In this document: positions 8,698 to 17,728 of the stretch, piece after piece | Layout: every line of letters starts with the position of its first letter | Numbering within the stretch: position 1 is the first letter of the stretch | Assembly: GCA_016200265.1 (NCBI GenBank) | Contig: JACQFE010000056.1 | Span: 26,166-90,165, forward strand | DNA from: Planctomycetota bacterium | GTDB taxonomy: Bacteria; Planctomycetota; Phycisphaerae; UBA1845 | Direction of reading: 5' to 3' | Length of the DNA: 64,000 nt | Program-made: the position numbers and the translations under genes | The notes under the pieces: model-generated | Database searches by the model: none | The model's input: only the letters and a program-made list of their open reading frames with translations | What the model was told of the DNA's origin: nothing

Positions 8698-10494
8698 ATG
8701 AGCCTTCGAAAACCGAACACCCGGCTTGGATTGGCTCTTGCATTTTCATTTTCCATGTATTCGGCTCCTGCGAGCGATCAACAGCCTCAGCCGCCGGTTC
8801 CAATCATAAACGCAGTTCAGCGGCAATACCTGTCCCATCTCATACGCAGGACGGTGCGTGACGCAAAATTGAAGCGGCCTGAATACGTGCCGGATTTTGT
8901 GCCTGAGGCCCTCACGAGACTCAATGCGGAGGTGGTCGTCAGGCTTCGGCGCGATGGATATCTGATCGGGCTGGGGGTAGGTCAACCCGGACCTATTCCA
9001 AAGTCCGCACAGTCCGCCGCCCAAGCGTCCGTGGCGATGCTATCTTCAGACGGGTTTGACGCGGACGATTTGGCGAACCTGTTGATTGAAGTGGAGGTTC
9101 TCGGCGAGACCCAAGACCTGCCCGCGAACCTAAATTGGCTCAATCGTGAGGAACTGCGCAAATACATCGAACCCGGAATCCACGGACTGGTGTTTCTCAC
9201 GCCATCTGGGGTGCGCCGCGTTTGTCCATCAGATTTCTATACCGGCGAAATATCTCTTGATGACGGTCTCAAGACGCTCGCTCAAAGCCTCCACCAGGAA
9301 CCTTCGCAGGCTCCAGACACTCGCCTTCGGCGGTTTCGCAGCGTTCATTGGTATGAGCGATCATCGGGCGCGCCGATAGTCTCGTTGAATCGGGGAATGC
9401 TGCCGGCATCTGGATCGCCTTCTCGATCAAGTCTGTCGGAAGGCATCTCCAACCTAGCTAGCTACATTGAGTACCGCCAACGGGCGACCGGTTTGTTTGC
9501 CTATGAATTTGACGCCGGAGAGGATCGCTACGCGGACGACGACAATCTCGTGCGTCAGATCGGAATCACGGCATCGCTTTCGCAATACGCGGCGCTGTCC
9601 GGCAAGAGTCCTGCCGCGGCTGACGCCGCAATTCGCTACCATCTTCGAGGCCTGCGAGACCTTTCCGTTGCGGAAGATTCACAATCGGGAACAAGACCTG
9701 GATTCATTGCAATGGCCGATGCAAGCAACAAGCTCGGCGTCACTGCCCTACTCGCACTTGCCTTGGTGGAGCATCCTCGAAGCAATGAATTTGCTGAGGC
9801 CAGAGAGAAGCTCATTCGAGGCATACTCTGGTTGCAGCAGCCTTCGGGCATGTTTGTAAGTGCGTTCCCTCCCGCAGAACAATTGGGCGGTCAGGATTTC
9901 TTTCCGGGCGAAGCACTGGTCGCGCTGGCGGCTGATTACGAGCGTCAACCCGAGGAGCGCATTCTCAAGGCTTTTGACGCGGCCATGGCGTTCTATGGCG
10001 AATATTTTCGTTTGCGTCAGTCCCCTGCCTTTACCGCATGGCAGGTGCAGGCCTTTGCCCACATGGCGATGACAACAAATCGCGGCGATTTCGCGGCCTT
10101 CGCATTTGAACAGGCGGACTGGCTTGTTGGACAACAGCTCGATCCATCGAACTGCACTTGGCCCGATCTTTTTGGCGGCATTGGGTCGGATGATGGGCCA
10201 TCGGCGGCTTCGGGGCTTTACTTGGAAGCACTAACCGATGCGCTTTCGCTCGCCCGAAAACGCAATGATGCCGCACGTATCACCCGTTATGAAACCGCTG
10301 TTCGAGGAATGGCGGAACTTGTATTGCGTCTCCAGGTAAAACCCGAGGAGGCTTACTTCGCTCGTAGCCGCAAGGATGTGATCGGCGGAATTCGCAGCGC
10401 CCCGGCATCCACAAGAATAAGAATCGATCACTGCGGTCACGCGTTGGTCGGACTGAGCAAAGCGCTGCACGTTCTTTTTCCGAAAGACGGCTGA
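8698..10494 (+). CDS. secreted protein: AMMECR1-like domain plus alpha-helical toroid
   Basis: A 598-residue protein with a signal peptide (residues 1-23). Residues about 30-230 resemble the AMMECR1 fold: a helical start (YLSHLIRRTVRDAKL), the central stretch LANLLIEVEVLGETQDLP and IEPGIHGLVFLTPSGVRRV, in the order seen in that family. From about residue 250 to the end the sequence is all-helical with aromatic repeats (TGLFAYEFDAG, NKLGVTALLALALVEH, FFPGEALVALAADYE, WPDLFGGIGS, IDHCGHALVGLSKAL), the pattern of an alpha/alpha toroid such as six-hairpin glycosidases or poly-isoprenyl enzymes. Substrate unknown. The next gene, a GT-C-like membrane protein, starts 6 bases after its stop, so the two likely form an operon for surface polymer handling. 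Domain calls are by eye. Confidence 0.6.
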   Translation: MSLRKPNTRLGLALAFSFSMYSAPASDQQPQPPVPIINAVQRQYLSHLIRRTVRDAKLKRPEYVPDFVPEALTRLNAEVVVRLRRDGYLIGLGVGQPGPIPKSAQSAAQASVAMLSSDGFDADDLANLLIEVEVLGETQDLPANLNWLNREELRKYIEPGIHGLVFLTPSGVRRVCPSDFYTGEISLDDGLKTLAQSLHQEPSQAPDTRLRRFRSVHWYERSSGAPIVSLNRGMLPASGSPSRSSLSEGISNLASYIEYRQRATGLFAYEFDAGEDRYADDDNLVRQIGITASLSQYAALSGKSPAAADAAIRYHLRGLRDLSVAEDSQSGTRPGFIAMADASNKLGVTALLALALVEHPRSNEFAEAREKLIRGILWLQQPSGMFVSAFPPAEQLGGQDFFPGEALVALAADYERQPEERILKAFDAAMAFYGEYFRLRQSPAFTAWQVQAFAHMAMTTNRGDFAAFAFEQADWLVGQQLDPSNCTWPDLFGGIGSDDGPSAASGLYLEALTDALSLARKRNDAARITRYETAVRGMAELVLRLQVKPEEAYFARSRKDVIGGIRSAPASTRIRIDHCGHALVGLSKALHVLFPKDG

Positions 10495-10500
10495 CCTCGC

Positions 10501-12585
10501 GTGCTGATCACCACGCTCTCCCGATTAATCCATCCCCGCCGCCAGAATCTTCAATTGGCCCTTGCATTCGCAACACTTGTCCTGATCGGCGTCGGAACCG
10601 TTTCCGTCTATTCACTCTTGACCGTCATCCTTGACGGCGGCGCGGCGTTACTCGTGCTCGGGCCGTTGTGTCTGGGCGGTTGGGCTCTGCTGCCGGCGAT
10701 TCGCGCGAACCGACTTCCAATTCGATGGCAGGCGTTGCTCGCCGCGGTCTTTGGACTGGGAATTGGCTCGAATCTGGTACTGGTTCTCGGATTGTTTTCG
10801 TGCTTGTCACGGCAGCTGTGGCTGGGGCTGCTCACGCTCGCAGCCGTCGCGGGATTGGCCCGAATTTGGTCCCAGCGCCGCGCGGCAACAGTTAGACAAC
10901 TTACAACTGCGGCCCCCGTGACCTCCGGCAACTGGCGTTACTTGCTATTTCTATTGGTGCCGTTCGCTGTGATTGCTCTGCTCGCCGCCTCGGCCGCTCC
11001 CGGGACATTCTGGTCTGAAGAAGGCTATGGCTACGACGTTCTCGAATATCACTTGGAACTCCCCAAGGAATATTATCTTGCTGGCCGGATCTCTTACGCC
11101 CCGCACAACGTGTACGCGAGTTTTCCTGCCAACGTAGAGATGCTTTACCTGCTTTCCATGATCGTGCTGGATGACGTCCGCGATGTGGGAGCCGTCGCCC
11201 AGTTGATCCATCTCCTAATTGGCTTATTCACCGTCTACGCGGCCTGGGTGATTGCGAGCGACTGGTCGCCGTGTGCGGGAATCATTGCGGCGGTCATACT
11301 TGGAACTTGCGGCTGGCTCGTTTATTTGTCCGCCCTTGCCTACAACGATAATGGCGTTCTGTTCTTTGGAATGGTTGCGATCGGCGCGTTAATTCGCGCA
11401 TGGTCGGCGAATGCGCATCTTGCCATTTTCAAATCTGGAAGGATTCCCTGGAATTCCTTTGGCTTTTCGCTCGAATTATGGCTTGTCATCTGCGGGCTTT
11501 CGGCAGGATTCGCATGCGGATGCAAATATACCGCCGTTGCCTTCATCGCACTCCCTGTGATCGCGGTTGCACCATTCATCGACCGCGCCGCTTGGGCGCA
11601 GCGTGTCAAATGGATGGCACTTATGGCGGCGGGAGTCGGCATCGCATTCTCACCCTGGCTTGTGAAAAATGCTGTTTTCACAAGGAATCCAGTATTTCCC
11701 CTGGCAAACACGATTTTTCAAGCAAATCCACCGGGCTTCGGTCCCGAGCAAACAATTCAATGGAAAACGGGCCACGAGCCAACTCCGTCCGAGCAAGGTG
11801 TTTTAGCGCGAGTCAACACGGCATGGCAGCGAGTTATTTTGGATCCGGACCAGCGCTTCGGGGCGCTAATTCTCATTCTTGCAATTCTCGGCTTTCGTCG
11901 CCAAAGAACAAATTCAGACAATCGAATTCTGATTCTCATTCTCGCGATGCAGCTTTGCGTGTGGCTATTTGCGACTCACCTTTTTGCCCGCTTTGCGACT
12001 CCAATGCTTCTACCCCTGACTCTGCTCTGTGCGCAAATTGCAGATGCCAGCAATTCCCGATGGCAAACTTCGACTATTTCGATTTTGCTTGCTGGTGCCG
12101 CATACAATTTTGAACGCACGGAGCGACTCTACGTCCGTGAACGCGGCGGCATCAATGCCGCCCCCGCGTCGATCTTCTATGACGGCGACCTCCCCGGCCT
12201 TGAATATCTTGGTTTCATCAATCATGAATTGCCTGCGAACGCGCACGTCCTCATGGTCGGTGACTCGAAGGCTTTTTACATGCAACGTCGCGTGGACTAC
12301 TGCGTGGTGTTCAACGAATCGCCGCTTGCTCGATTCGTTCGCGAGCACAACTCTCCCATAGATATCATTCAATGGCTAAAGACTCGCGGCTATACGCATG
12401 TCATGGTCAATTGGAGCGAAATTTCGCGGTTGCGGGCAACCTATCGCTTTCCGGATCAATTGAATGAAATGCTGTTCGATCGACTGACAGGTTCGGGATT
12501 GAACCTGCTCAAAGCATTTCCATCGCCCCATAACGGGAAGAAGTACGTCGAAGTCTACGAACTGGGTTCTGCTGGCAAACCTTGA
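10501..12585 (+). CDS. polytopic membrane protein, GT-C glycosyltransferase-like
   Basis: A 694-residue protein with about ten or more hydrophobic helices in its first 520 residues and a soluble C-terminal 170 residues. A hydrophilic loop after the fourth or fifth helix (FWSEEGYGYDVLEYHLELPKEY) carries acidic residues in the position of the catalytic loop of GT-C enzymes, which use polyprenyl-phosphate sugars at the outer face of the membrane. The exact family was not recognised. The start is a GTG at 10501, six bases after the stop of the secreted toroid protein; no ATG is available nearby. A role in decorating or building an extracytoplasmic glycan is inferred from the topology only. Confidence 0.65.
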   Translation: MLITTLSRLIHPRRQNLQLALAFATLVLIGVGTVSVYSLLTVILDGGAALLVLGPLCLGGWALLPAIRANRLPIRWQALLAAVFGLGIGSNLVLVLGLFSCLSRQLWLGLLTLAAVAGLARIWSQRRAATVRQLTTAAPVTSGNWRYLLFLLVPFAVIALLAASAAPGTFWSEEGYGYDVLEYHLELPKEYYLAGRISYAPHNVYASFPANVEMLYLLSMIVLDDVRDVGAVAQLIHLLIGLFTVYAAWVIASDWSPCAGIIAAVILGTCGWLVYLSALAYNDNGVLFFGMVAIGALIRAWSANAHLAIFKSGRIPWNSFGFSLELWLVICGLSAGFACGCKYTAVAFIALPVIAVAPFIDRAAWAQRVKWMALMAAGVGIAFSPWLVKNAVFTRNPVFPLANTIFQANPPGFGPEQTIQWKTGHEPTPSEQGVLARVNTAWQRVILDPDQRFGALILILAILGFRRQRTNSDNRILILILAMQLCVWLFATHLFARFATPMLLPLTLLCAQIADASNSRWQTSTISILLAGAAYNFERTERLYVRERGGINAAPASIFYDGDLPGLEYLGFINHELPANAHVLMVGDSKAFYMQRRVDYCVVFNESPLARFVREHNSPIDIIQWLKTRGYTHVMVNWSEISRLRATYRFPDQLNEMLFDRLTGSGLNLLKAFPSPHNGKKYVEVYELGSAGKP

Positions 12586-12628
12586 ATTGCCGATCGAAGC
12601 CCTTTACGCGTCCGCATCGGCGGTGAAT

Positions 12629-13192
12629 TCAACCTGATGAGGTCGTGGTGAATTGCCCGGCATTTCGATCGCCGAGGACCGGGGCAAAGAACTGCACGTC
12701 GCCGAATACGTCGTCCGTTTGCACCGGCAATTTGCGACCTGACTTACGAATCGTTTCATCCAGCGCGTCAATCATAGCCTGGACCGCGTACCATTGGTTC
12801 GCGGTCATCGGGCGATTCTCATCCGACGCGATCTGGATGCGAATCGAAGTCGGTGCGGTTGGAGACGGACTTTGCTTCCGCCATCGCGACGAACGTGACA
12901 ATCTCCCTCGGGAGTCAACATAGAAATGACTTTCCGTGGGGTCCGCACTTGCTGAAAGCGTCGCGCCGGCGACGTCCGTCGGACCTCGCAGAATTTCCAC
13001 CGTTTTCCAACGCGACGCCTCCAAAGGGACGTCGTCACGAACCAGTGAACGGGCCACACGCCGCAATTGCTCCGGTGAAACCGTGCCCTCGATTCCGGAG
13101 TACGGGTCGAAGCTGTGCAGCAGCCCGGCCGCACCGGACATCGACACGGCCAGCACGCAGAGCGTCCAAATCATGCGATTTCTTTTCTGCAT
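12629..13192 (-). CDS. small secreted protein of unknown function
   Basis: A 187-residue protein beginning with a signal peptide (MQKRNRMIWTLCVLAVSMSGAAG). After it, EGTVSPEQLRRVARSLV and a stretch HFYVDSRGRLSRSSRWRKQ ... RPMTANQWYAVQAMIDAL faintly recall amidase_2-type peptidoglycan hydrolases (a HF.I...G.I....RW pattern and a late helix starting MTxxQ), but the zinc ligands cannot be assigned, so this is not claimed. The ATG at 13192 is chosen over the frame's first start at 13354, because the extra N-terminal stretch is the 3' end of a group II intron. Its upstream region therefore consists of intron sequence, which may have cut it off from an older promoter. Confidence 0.6.
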   Translation of the reverse strand: MQKRNRMIWTLCVLAVSMSGAAGLLHSFDPYSGIEGTVSPEQLRRVARSLVRDDVPLEASRWKTVEILRGPTDVAGATLSASADPTESHFYVDSRGRLSRSSRWRKQSPSPTAPTSIRIQIASDENRPMTANQWYAVQAMIDALDETIRKSGRKLPVQTDDVFGDVQFFAPVLGDRNAGQFTTTSSG

Positions 13193-13297
13193 GAGCGTTC
13201 TTACAGGATCGGTCCATCCGCGAAAATTTCTTTGACGAATCCGAAATGAAATGCGCCCGAATGGCGACGCCACTTGCACGGCGTGTTGAGATCGAAA

Positions 13298-14250
13298 ATC
13301 GGGTAGGAGGGCGCCTCGCGGCGCCCGTCCTCCCACACCACCGGACGTACTCATCGTATTCGGCGGTTTCCCTCAATGTCGTAGCGCGGCATACCTGTCG
13401 GTCAGGCATACCAGTCGCAGACTCTGGAACCAGGCGGGTGTCATGGCTTCCTGCGCCGCTGGGCTGTGAGCCATGCGCCTCCAGCCTTTCTAACAAGCCG
13501 CCGTAGTCCACGAACGATTCTTCGGGACGCCCAAACCTTGCAGGAATTCCGCGATCGACCCGGCCCGTTTCTTCTGTTTCAATCGCACGCATCGCAGTTT
13601 CGTCCGAAACCAACCATCCAATGCGCTCAGATGCGATCGGCACTTCGCGTGGTGGAAGTACGTCACCCATCCGCTCAGGAATGAGTTGAGTTCGTCCACC
13701 ATCCGCTCGAAGCTTACGCCTCGATTGCGGCGGGTGATCTGACGAACGCAGTCCTTCATCCGCGCCAGACTCTTGGGGGCGATGATCAACAAGCGTCCGT
13801 TGATGAGACGGTGACCGAGGAACTTGCGTTCGCTCACGTGAGCCACCGTGCTCTTGTTCCGGTTGACGCGCAGACGCAGTCGCTTTTCCAGGAATTTCGT
13901 CACCGAGACCATCACCCGTTCGCCCGCCGCCCTCTCGCCGCATCGCTGCGCCGGTAGTCCGATCGTCGGACAGCGCCGGAGACCTCTCAGGTTAAGTCGT
14001 GACTCCTTCCTTCCCTCAGGCCTCGCCGGATCTACCGTTCGCGAGACTGGATGATCATTGGGCTTCCGCGCCTATTGCCGCGTTACCCCACGCGACCGGC
14101 CTTCTATCCGATTTCTGTTCGTCGAGTCCGAGTTTTGGACTACAGCGCCCTTCAGATTCCACCTCGCGGTGAACTCCCTGGCCTGCCCCGGCGGTTCCGA
14201 CCATCACGGCCCGCAGAGGACTTGCACCTCCAGCAGTCACAACATGCCTG
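13298..14250 (-). mobile_element. internally deleted group II intron, IIC-like
   Basis: On the minus strand the 5' half (about 14250 to 13950) has the look of group II domain I-III RNA: GGAGGTGCAAGTCCTC, then a GAACAGAAATCGGATAGAAGG segment and a late CCTGAGAGGTCTCC. It then jumps straight into the last part of the reverse transcriptase/maturase frame (13945-13490), so about half of a full intron is missing. The 3' end has a domain V-like hairpin (13336-13372, ACCGCCGAATAC / GTACGTCCGGTGGT) and a domain VI-like GC-rich hairpin ending CTCCTACCCGAT at 13298. The 5' edge abuts the T-run of a strong terminator hairpin, which is the known target type of class C introns. Boundaries are accurate to about 10 bases. 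Confidence 0.85.
13490..13945 (-). pseudogene. group II intron reverse transcriptase/maturase, C-terminal fragment
   Basis: Only the part after the YADD active site survives. It starts RCGERAAGERVMVSVTKFL, which corresponds to the stretch following the catalytic Asp residues, and continues with the thumb and maturase (GIIM) domain: KFLGHRL, IAPKSLARMKDCVRQITRRN, FERMVDELNSFLSGWVTYFH and LDGWFRTKLRCVRLKQ. Without the fingers and palm it cannot polymerise DNA, so the element is not autonomous; it might only have been movable by a maturase supplied elsewhere. The fragment lies in the domain IV position of the surrounding intron RNA. An overlapping 302-codon frame in another phase is a shadow. 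Confidence 0.9.
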
Positions 14251-14288
14251 ACAAACAAAAAGGCGGAACGGTAAATACCGTTCCGCCT
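14251..14288 (-). terminator. intrinsic terminator of the S53 peptidase gene
   Basis: A perfect inverted repeat (GGCGGAACGGTA / TACCGTTCCGCC) with a tiny loop is followed on the minus strand by TTTTTGTTTGT. It lies about 70 bases after the stop codon of the S53 peptidase gene. The group II intron remnant begins directly at the end of the T-run, so this hairpin also served as the intron's insertion target. Confidence 0.88.
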
Positions 14289-14355
14289 CATGAACCTTAT
14301 CCAGGATTCAAACGCTCGCGAATTCAAGCGCCCAATTCCATGTCCTCCTCGCCAA

Positions 14356-16623
14356 TCAGCGGCAGGTGTGTGTGCCCTGGCGGCAGCGGTTCGAACAACA
14401 CTGGCTGTTGGTCGTGCAGGCCGCTCCCGTCGCACCACAGCAGTTCGGATCGTTGCCCGAAGTGCAGGTCGGACCACAGCAACCGTCATTCAGCCCGCAT
14501 GCGGGCCAAGTGAACGTGCAACCCGTCGCCGGATTGCAAGCGTCGGTCGTGCAGGAATTGCCGTCACTGCAGGTGACGGCAGTGTGTGTGCAGCCACTGG
14601 CCGCATCACAGCCGTCTGTCGTGCAGGCGTTGGCATCATCGCAATTCACAGCCGCGTGCGAGCAGGTGCCGGTGCCGATGTTGCACGTATCCGTCGTGCA
14701 GGCATTGCTGTCGTTGCAATCAGCGTCCGTCGTGCAGGGCGATGGCGGCGCGAAGAGCAGGGCCAGGTCGGAGTAGAGGCCGTTGAACTTCGGCGTCCCG
14801 ACGCCAGTGGCCTGATCGTACCCGACAGTCGCCGAAAAACCGCCGTTTGAGCCCGTGGTCACGTCGTGGAAACTGTTGGCGTAGCTCGTACCCCCCTCGT
14901 TGCGAAGAATTCGGAAGACGGTCGGGCCGGCTTGGCCGAGGTTTTGGCCCACGACCTGGTTGCCGACGGCCCAATAACCGGCCCACTGCGGCGCATCGCC
15001 CGAGGTACCGGCTACCGTGAACAAGCTGCCGCCGATCATAACGATGTATTGCTTACTGTAGGTATCTGTACCGCACACTCCGTAGTGCATGCTGATGTCA
15101 GGAACCAGACGCTTCGTGCCTGCCGGGACACCCGTGCCAGTCTGCCACGAAGGGCGCGGTTCGGTGGGCCCGGTGGTCGCCTGGCCACCGCCGCCATTGG
15201 TACAGGCGGTCTCGCCGTTCGCGGGGTAGCCGGCCATCCAGCCATCCGCGCCGAAGGTTCCGGAGGCGAGTGAGTTCTGCTCCGAGCCGCCGGCGCCCGT
15301 CACGTAGGGTGAAGCGGCGGGGTAGTCCACGGAATTGGCGCCGCTGCCACAGTCGTTGGCGCCGCTGTCGCCCGTGGCGACGAACCAAGCTTGGCCGCCT
15401 GCGGCAGCCTGGGCGAAGGCGTTGTCGTCGGCTGTGACATTGCCCGCCGGCATGTTGGTGAGGCACAGGCCCCAGGAGTGCGTCACCACTTTGATCGTGC
15501 TGGAACGATCGGCAAGGTACTGATACACGACCCCGAAGGCCGAAACCAACTGGGTCTGCGCGAGGTACACGCCGATGTGATTGTCATTCGCGACGCTGCA
15601 CGAAACTGAAACGTCCCAATTGGTCTCCAGTGACTCGTGATTCACGCCGTTCACGAAGCTGCAGCCGGTCCCGGACCCGGTGTTTGGTACGCACGTCGTG
15701 GAGACGGTGTGCGCGCCGCTGGTTGCTGACGTAAGCAGGTTGTACCCGGCACCCGCACCGCCCTGGCGGGTCAACTGATCGTTGACGTCGGAGAGCTGGA
15801 TGTTGAAGGACGATGCGACAGCAAGCTCGGCACCCGGAATGCCCTTTTTACCGAGGTCGAAATATCCGGCCTTCTCGCCGTATGCTACCTGGTTATCGCG
15901 GGGCAAATAGTAGTTCTGGCCGTTGCCGGTATAGAGGTATCGGGGATCGGCCTTGATCGGCGGACCATGCTTGGGATACATGATGGCGAGGTTGTCCAGC
16001 CCGCCGACGTGCGCGACCTTATTGGCCAGGCCAGGAGGAAGGATCGGGTCGCGGTCGTTCGAAAATACCGAGCGGCCGTTGTAAATATGGTTGTTGATAC
16101 GTACCTGGAACGCTTGCTCCGCACGCCTGACGTCGCCCTCACCGGCGATCATCGTCGACGTGGGCTGGGTAATGTTGGTGAATCCGTGGGCCGCAAGGTG
16201 GTTCCTGGCGGCTTGCAGATCCTCGGGAAGCGGTCCGAAGCGCGATTGGAACTCTTCAGGCGTGATCCACTGATGGTACTGCGGCGAGGTCGGATCGTGC
16301 TGCGCAGCGAGGAGTGCATCCACGCCGGCGTGGTCCCGAAGGTCGAGGGTAATGACGACGGAGATTGGCTCAACCGCGCCAGCGTGACTGACGAAGGTTG
16401 CTTCAGCGAGTCCCGGCGGCGTGTTGCGCCAATCTGCTACTGTGTCCAAACCTGTCTGCGCGATGACCGCATCCACTTCCTCGAGCGGAGAGTCTGACCG
16501 AACTACGTCTCGCGAAGGGACATCTGATTTTCCGGAGTCTCGCTCCTGAGCGAACGAGGGTAATGCGATAAGCCCAGTACAAAGACCGGCCAGACCCAAA
16601 CAACGAATGACGATCCTCCTCAT
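14356..16623 (-). CDS. kumamolisin-like S53 (sedolisin) peptidase with Cys-rich tail
   Basis: A 755-residue secreted serine-carboxyl peptidase. Order: signal peptide (MRRIVIRCLG ... PSFA), a Pro-kumamolisin activation domain (residues about 70-215, with HQWITPEEFQSRFGP), the catalytic domain, then a tail of three to four CTTDxDCNDxNxCTTDxC repeats and a compact Cys knot-like end. Catalytic landmarks: the E...D pair in ESLETNWDVSV (near residue 333), the oxyanion Asp in FVATGDSGAND (near 420), and the nucleophile Ser in AGTSGDAPQWAG (near 539). FHDVTTGSNGG ... ATGVGTPKF marks the C-terminal calcium site. AAGGAG precedes the ATG at 16623. Such enzymes act at acidic pH outside the cell; the Cys-rich tail probably anchors or stabilises it (inferred). 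Confidence 0.9.
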   Translation of the reverse strand: MRRIVIRCLGLAGLCTGLIALPSFAQERDSGKSDVPSRDVVRSDSPLEEVDAVIAQTGLDTVADWRNTPPGLAEATFVSHAGAVEPISVVITLDLRDHAGVDALLAAQHDPTSPQYHQWITPEEFQSRFGPLPEDLQAARNHLAAHGFTNITQPTSTMIAGEGDVRRAEQAFQVRINNHIYNGRSVFSNDRDPILPPGLANKVAHVGGLDNLAIMYPKHGPPIKADPRYLYTGNGQNYYLPRDNQVAYGEKAGYFDLGKKGIPGAELAVASSFNIQLSDVNDQLTRQGGAGAGYNLLTSATSGAHTVSTTCVPNTGSGTGCSFVNGVNHESLETNWDVSVSCSVANDNHIGVYLAQTQLVSAFGVVYQYLADRSSTIKVVTHSWGLCLTNMPAGNVTADDNAFAQAAAGGQAWFVATGDSGANDCGSGANSVDYPAASPYVTGAGGSEQNSLASGTFGADGWMAGYPANGETACTNGGGGQATTGPTEPRPSWQTGTGVPAGTKRLVPDISMHYGVCGTDTYSKQYIVMIGGSLFTVAGTSGDAPQWAGYWAVGNQVVGQNLGQAGPTVFRILRNEGGTSYANSFHDVTTGSNGGFSATVGYDQATGVGTPKFNGLYSDLALLFAPPSPCTTDADCNDSNACTTDTCNIGTGTCSHAAVNCDDANACTTDGCDAASGCTHTAVTCSDGNSCTTDACNPATGCTFTWPACGLNDGCCGPTCTSGNDPNCCGATGAACTTNSQCCSNRCRQGTHTCR

Positions 16624-17083
16624 AAGACATCTCCTTCTTTGAATTGCTCGATACCTGGGACGAATTTGAACGACGCTGCGCAACGCGCGCACGAAGAACG
16701 CAATTGGGTTGGGCCGGAATGCACCATATCCTTCAAACGATTCCAAACAAGACGCTGCGTGCGGACAGCGGGTTGAGATTATCGTCCCCAATGGGTGGTT
16801 GCAAGAAAATTCTTTGAATTCCGAGCGAATTGGCGGCGGTGCTCAAGCCTGTGTGCCTTGGCCCATTCGCACGTTAACAGCTGCGAACAAGACGCGCAGT
16901 GAAATGGGAATGTTGGCTTGGGCAGGGTCTCGCAGGCCAGACCAAATCGCAAATCAATTACGCCGGCGATTCGGCAATACATGCCGAACCATCATTGCCC
17001 CCTGGATATACGTCTAGGTGCAAACGCACAAATGATTTGGGTTTGGGCGCTTTGGATGTCGGTCTGCGACGAACGGGAGCCCG
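16624..17083 (-). other. 460-base intergenic stretch, no gene supported
   Basis: It lies between the S53 peptidase start and the stop of the PEP-CTERM gene. Short frames exist on both strands but lack ribosome sites, family sequence or codon bias. It probably holds the promoter of the S53 gene; no convincing -35/-10 pair was picked out. Confidence 0.5.
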
Positions 17084-17728
17084 TCAAAACTGCGAATAGG
17101 CCAATCGTTGAAGCCGATTTCGAAGGAGATAGGCAATACAAGGCGCGGTAAGTAATAACAATGTGCCAGGCTCCGGCACCGCCACGATGTGGTCAATCGC
17201 AAGTTCCTGCCCGCCGATCAAGAAATTGCCGATAGGCCCATTAAGCGTAATGGTCGAATCGATCACCGTAGCGGTGACTCCGGGTGCGACGTTTGTTGGC
17301 ACAGCAGTCAACGGCGAAATCTGAATAAGGGGACCGCCATTCACTGAAAAATTGTCGCCCCCGCCAAATTCCGCATAGTCGAGCGTGACTTTTGAAACCG
17401 GAAAAGCGACATTCGTGAAATCAAATTTCACATTGATGTTATCGAGCGACAAATAATTCGTAGGAAGAACGAACGAACTGGGTGCATCGATCTGGGCCCG
17501 AAAGAAGCCCGTGTAGGTTCCGAGATGAAAATTATCCACTGACATGGAAATGCCGTCGGAGGTCGTAAACACCGTGCTGCCGGGAACTGTCCCGACGCTG
17601 GTTCCATATCGCGTGCCAACGGGCAGGCCTGGCGACGTATCGAAATCCACGATTGCAGCCGACAACGGTGCAGCGGATCCAACGGCGCCGATGATCAGAG
17701 CAAGTAATTTGTCGATTGCCACTCGCAT
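17084..17728 (-). CDS. PEP-CTERM sorting-domain protein
   Basis: A 214-residue exported protein. It starts with a signal peptide (MRVAIDKLLALIIGAVGSAAPLSA) and ends with VPEPGTLLLLTAPCIAYLLRNRLQRLA, which has the Pro-Glu-Pro motif, a single membrane helix and the basic tail of a PEP-CTERM signal. These are cut and attached by an exosortase. The middle part (IVDFDTSPGLPVGTRYGTS, then beta-rich stretches) looks like a carbohydrate-binding or jelly-roll beta-sandwich, as common in this class. No exosortase is in the window. The ATG at 17728 directly precedes the signal peptide; an in-frame ATG at 17785 would add only shadow-like sequence. Confidence 0.82.
   Translation of the reverse strand: MRVAIDKLLALIIGAVGSAAPLSAAIVDFDTSPGLPVGTRYGTSVGTVPGSTVFTTSDGISMSVDNFHLGTYTGFFRAQIDAPSSFVLPTNYLSLDNINVKFDFTNVAFPVSKVTLDYAEFGGGDNFSVNGGPLIQISPLTAVPTNVAPGVTATVIDSTITLNGPIGNFLIGGQELAIDHIVAVPEPGTLLLLTAPCIAYLLRNRLQRLAYSQF

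Noticed and set aside
13035..13943. 302-codon minus-strand frame across the intron and the small secreted gene
   Set aside because: Composition is Arg/Gly-rich and it runs out of phase with both the maturase fragment and the secreted protein, which have recognisable content.
14850..16500. Several 60-180 codon plus-strand frames opposite the S53 peptidase
   Set aside because: They mirror the codon bias of the GC-rich gene on the other strand and have no own signals.
16709..17017. 102-codon plus-strand frame upstream of the S53 gene
   Set aside because: Random-looking composition and no start signal; probably by chance.
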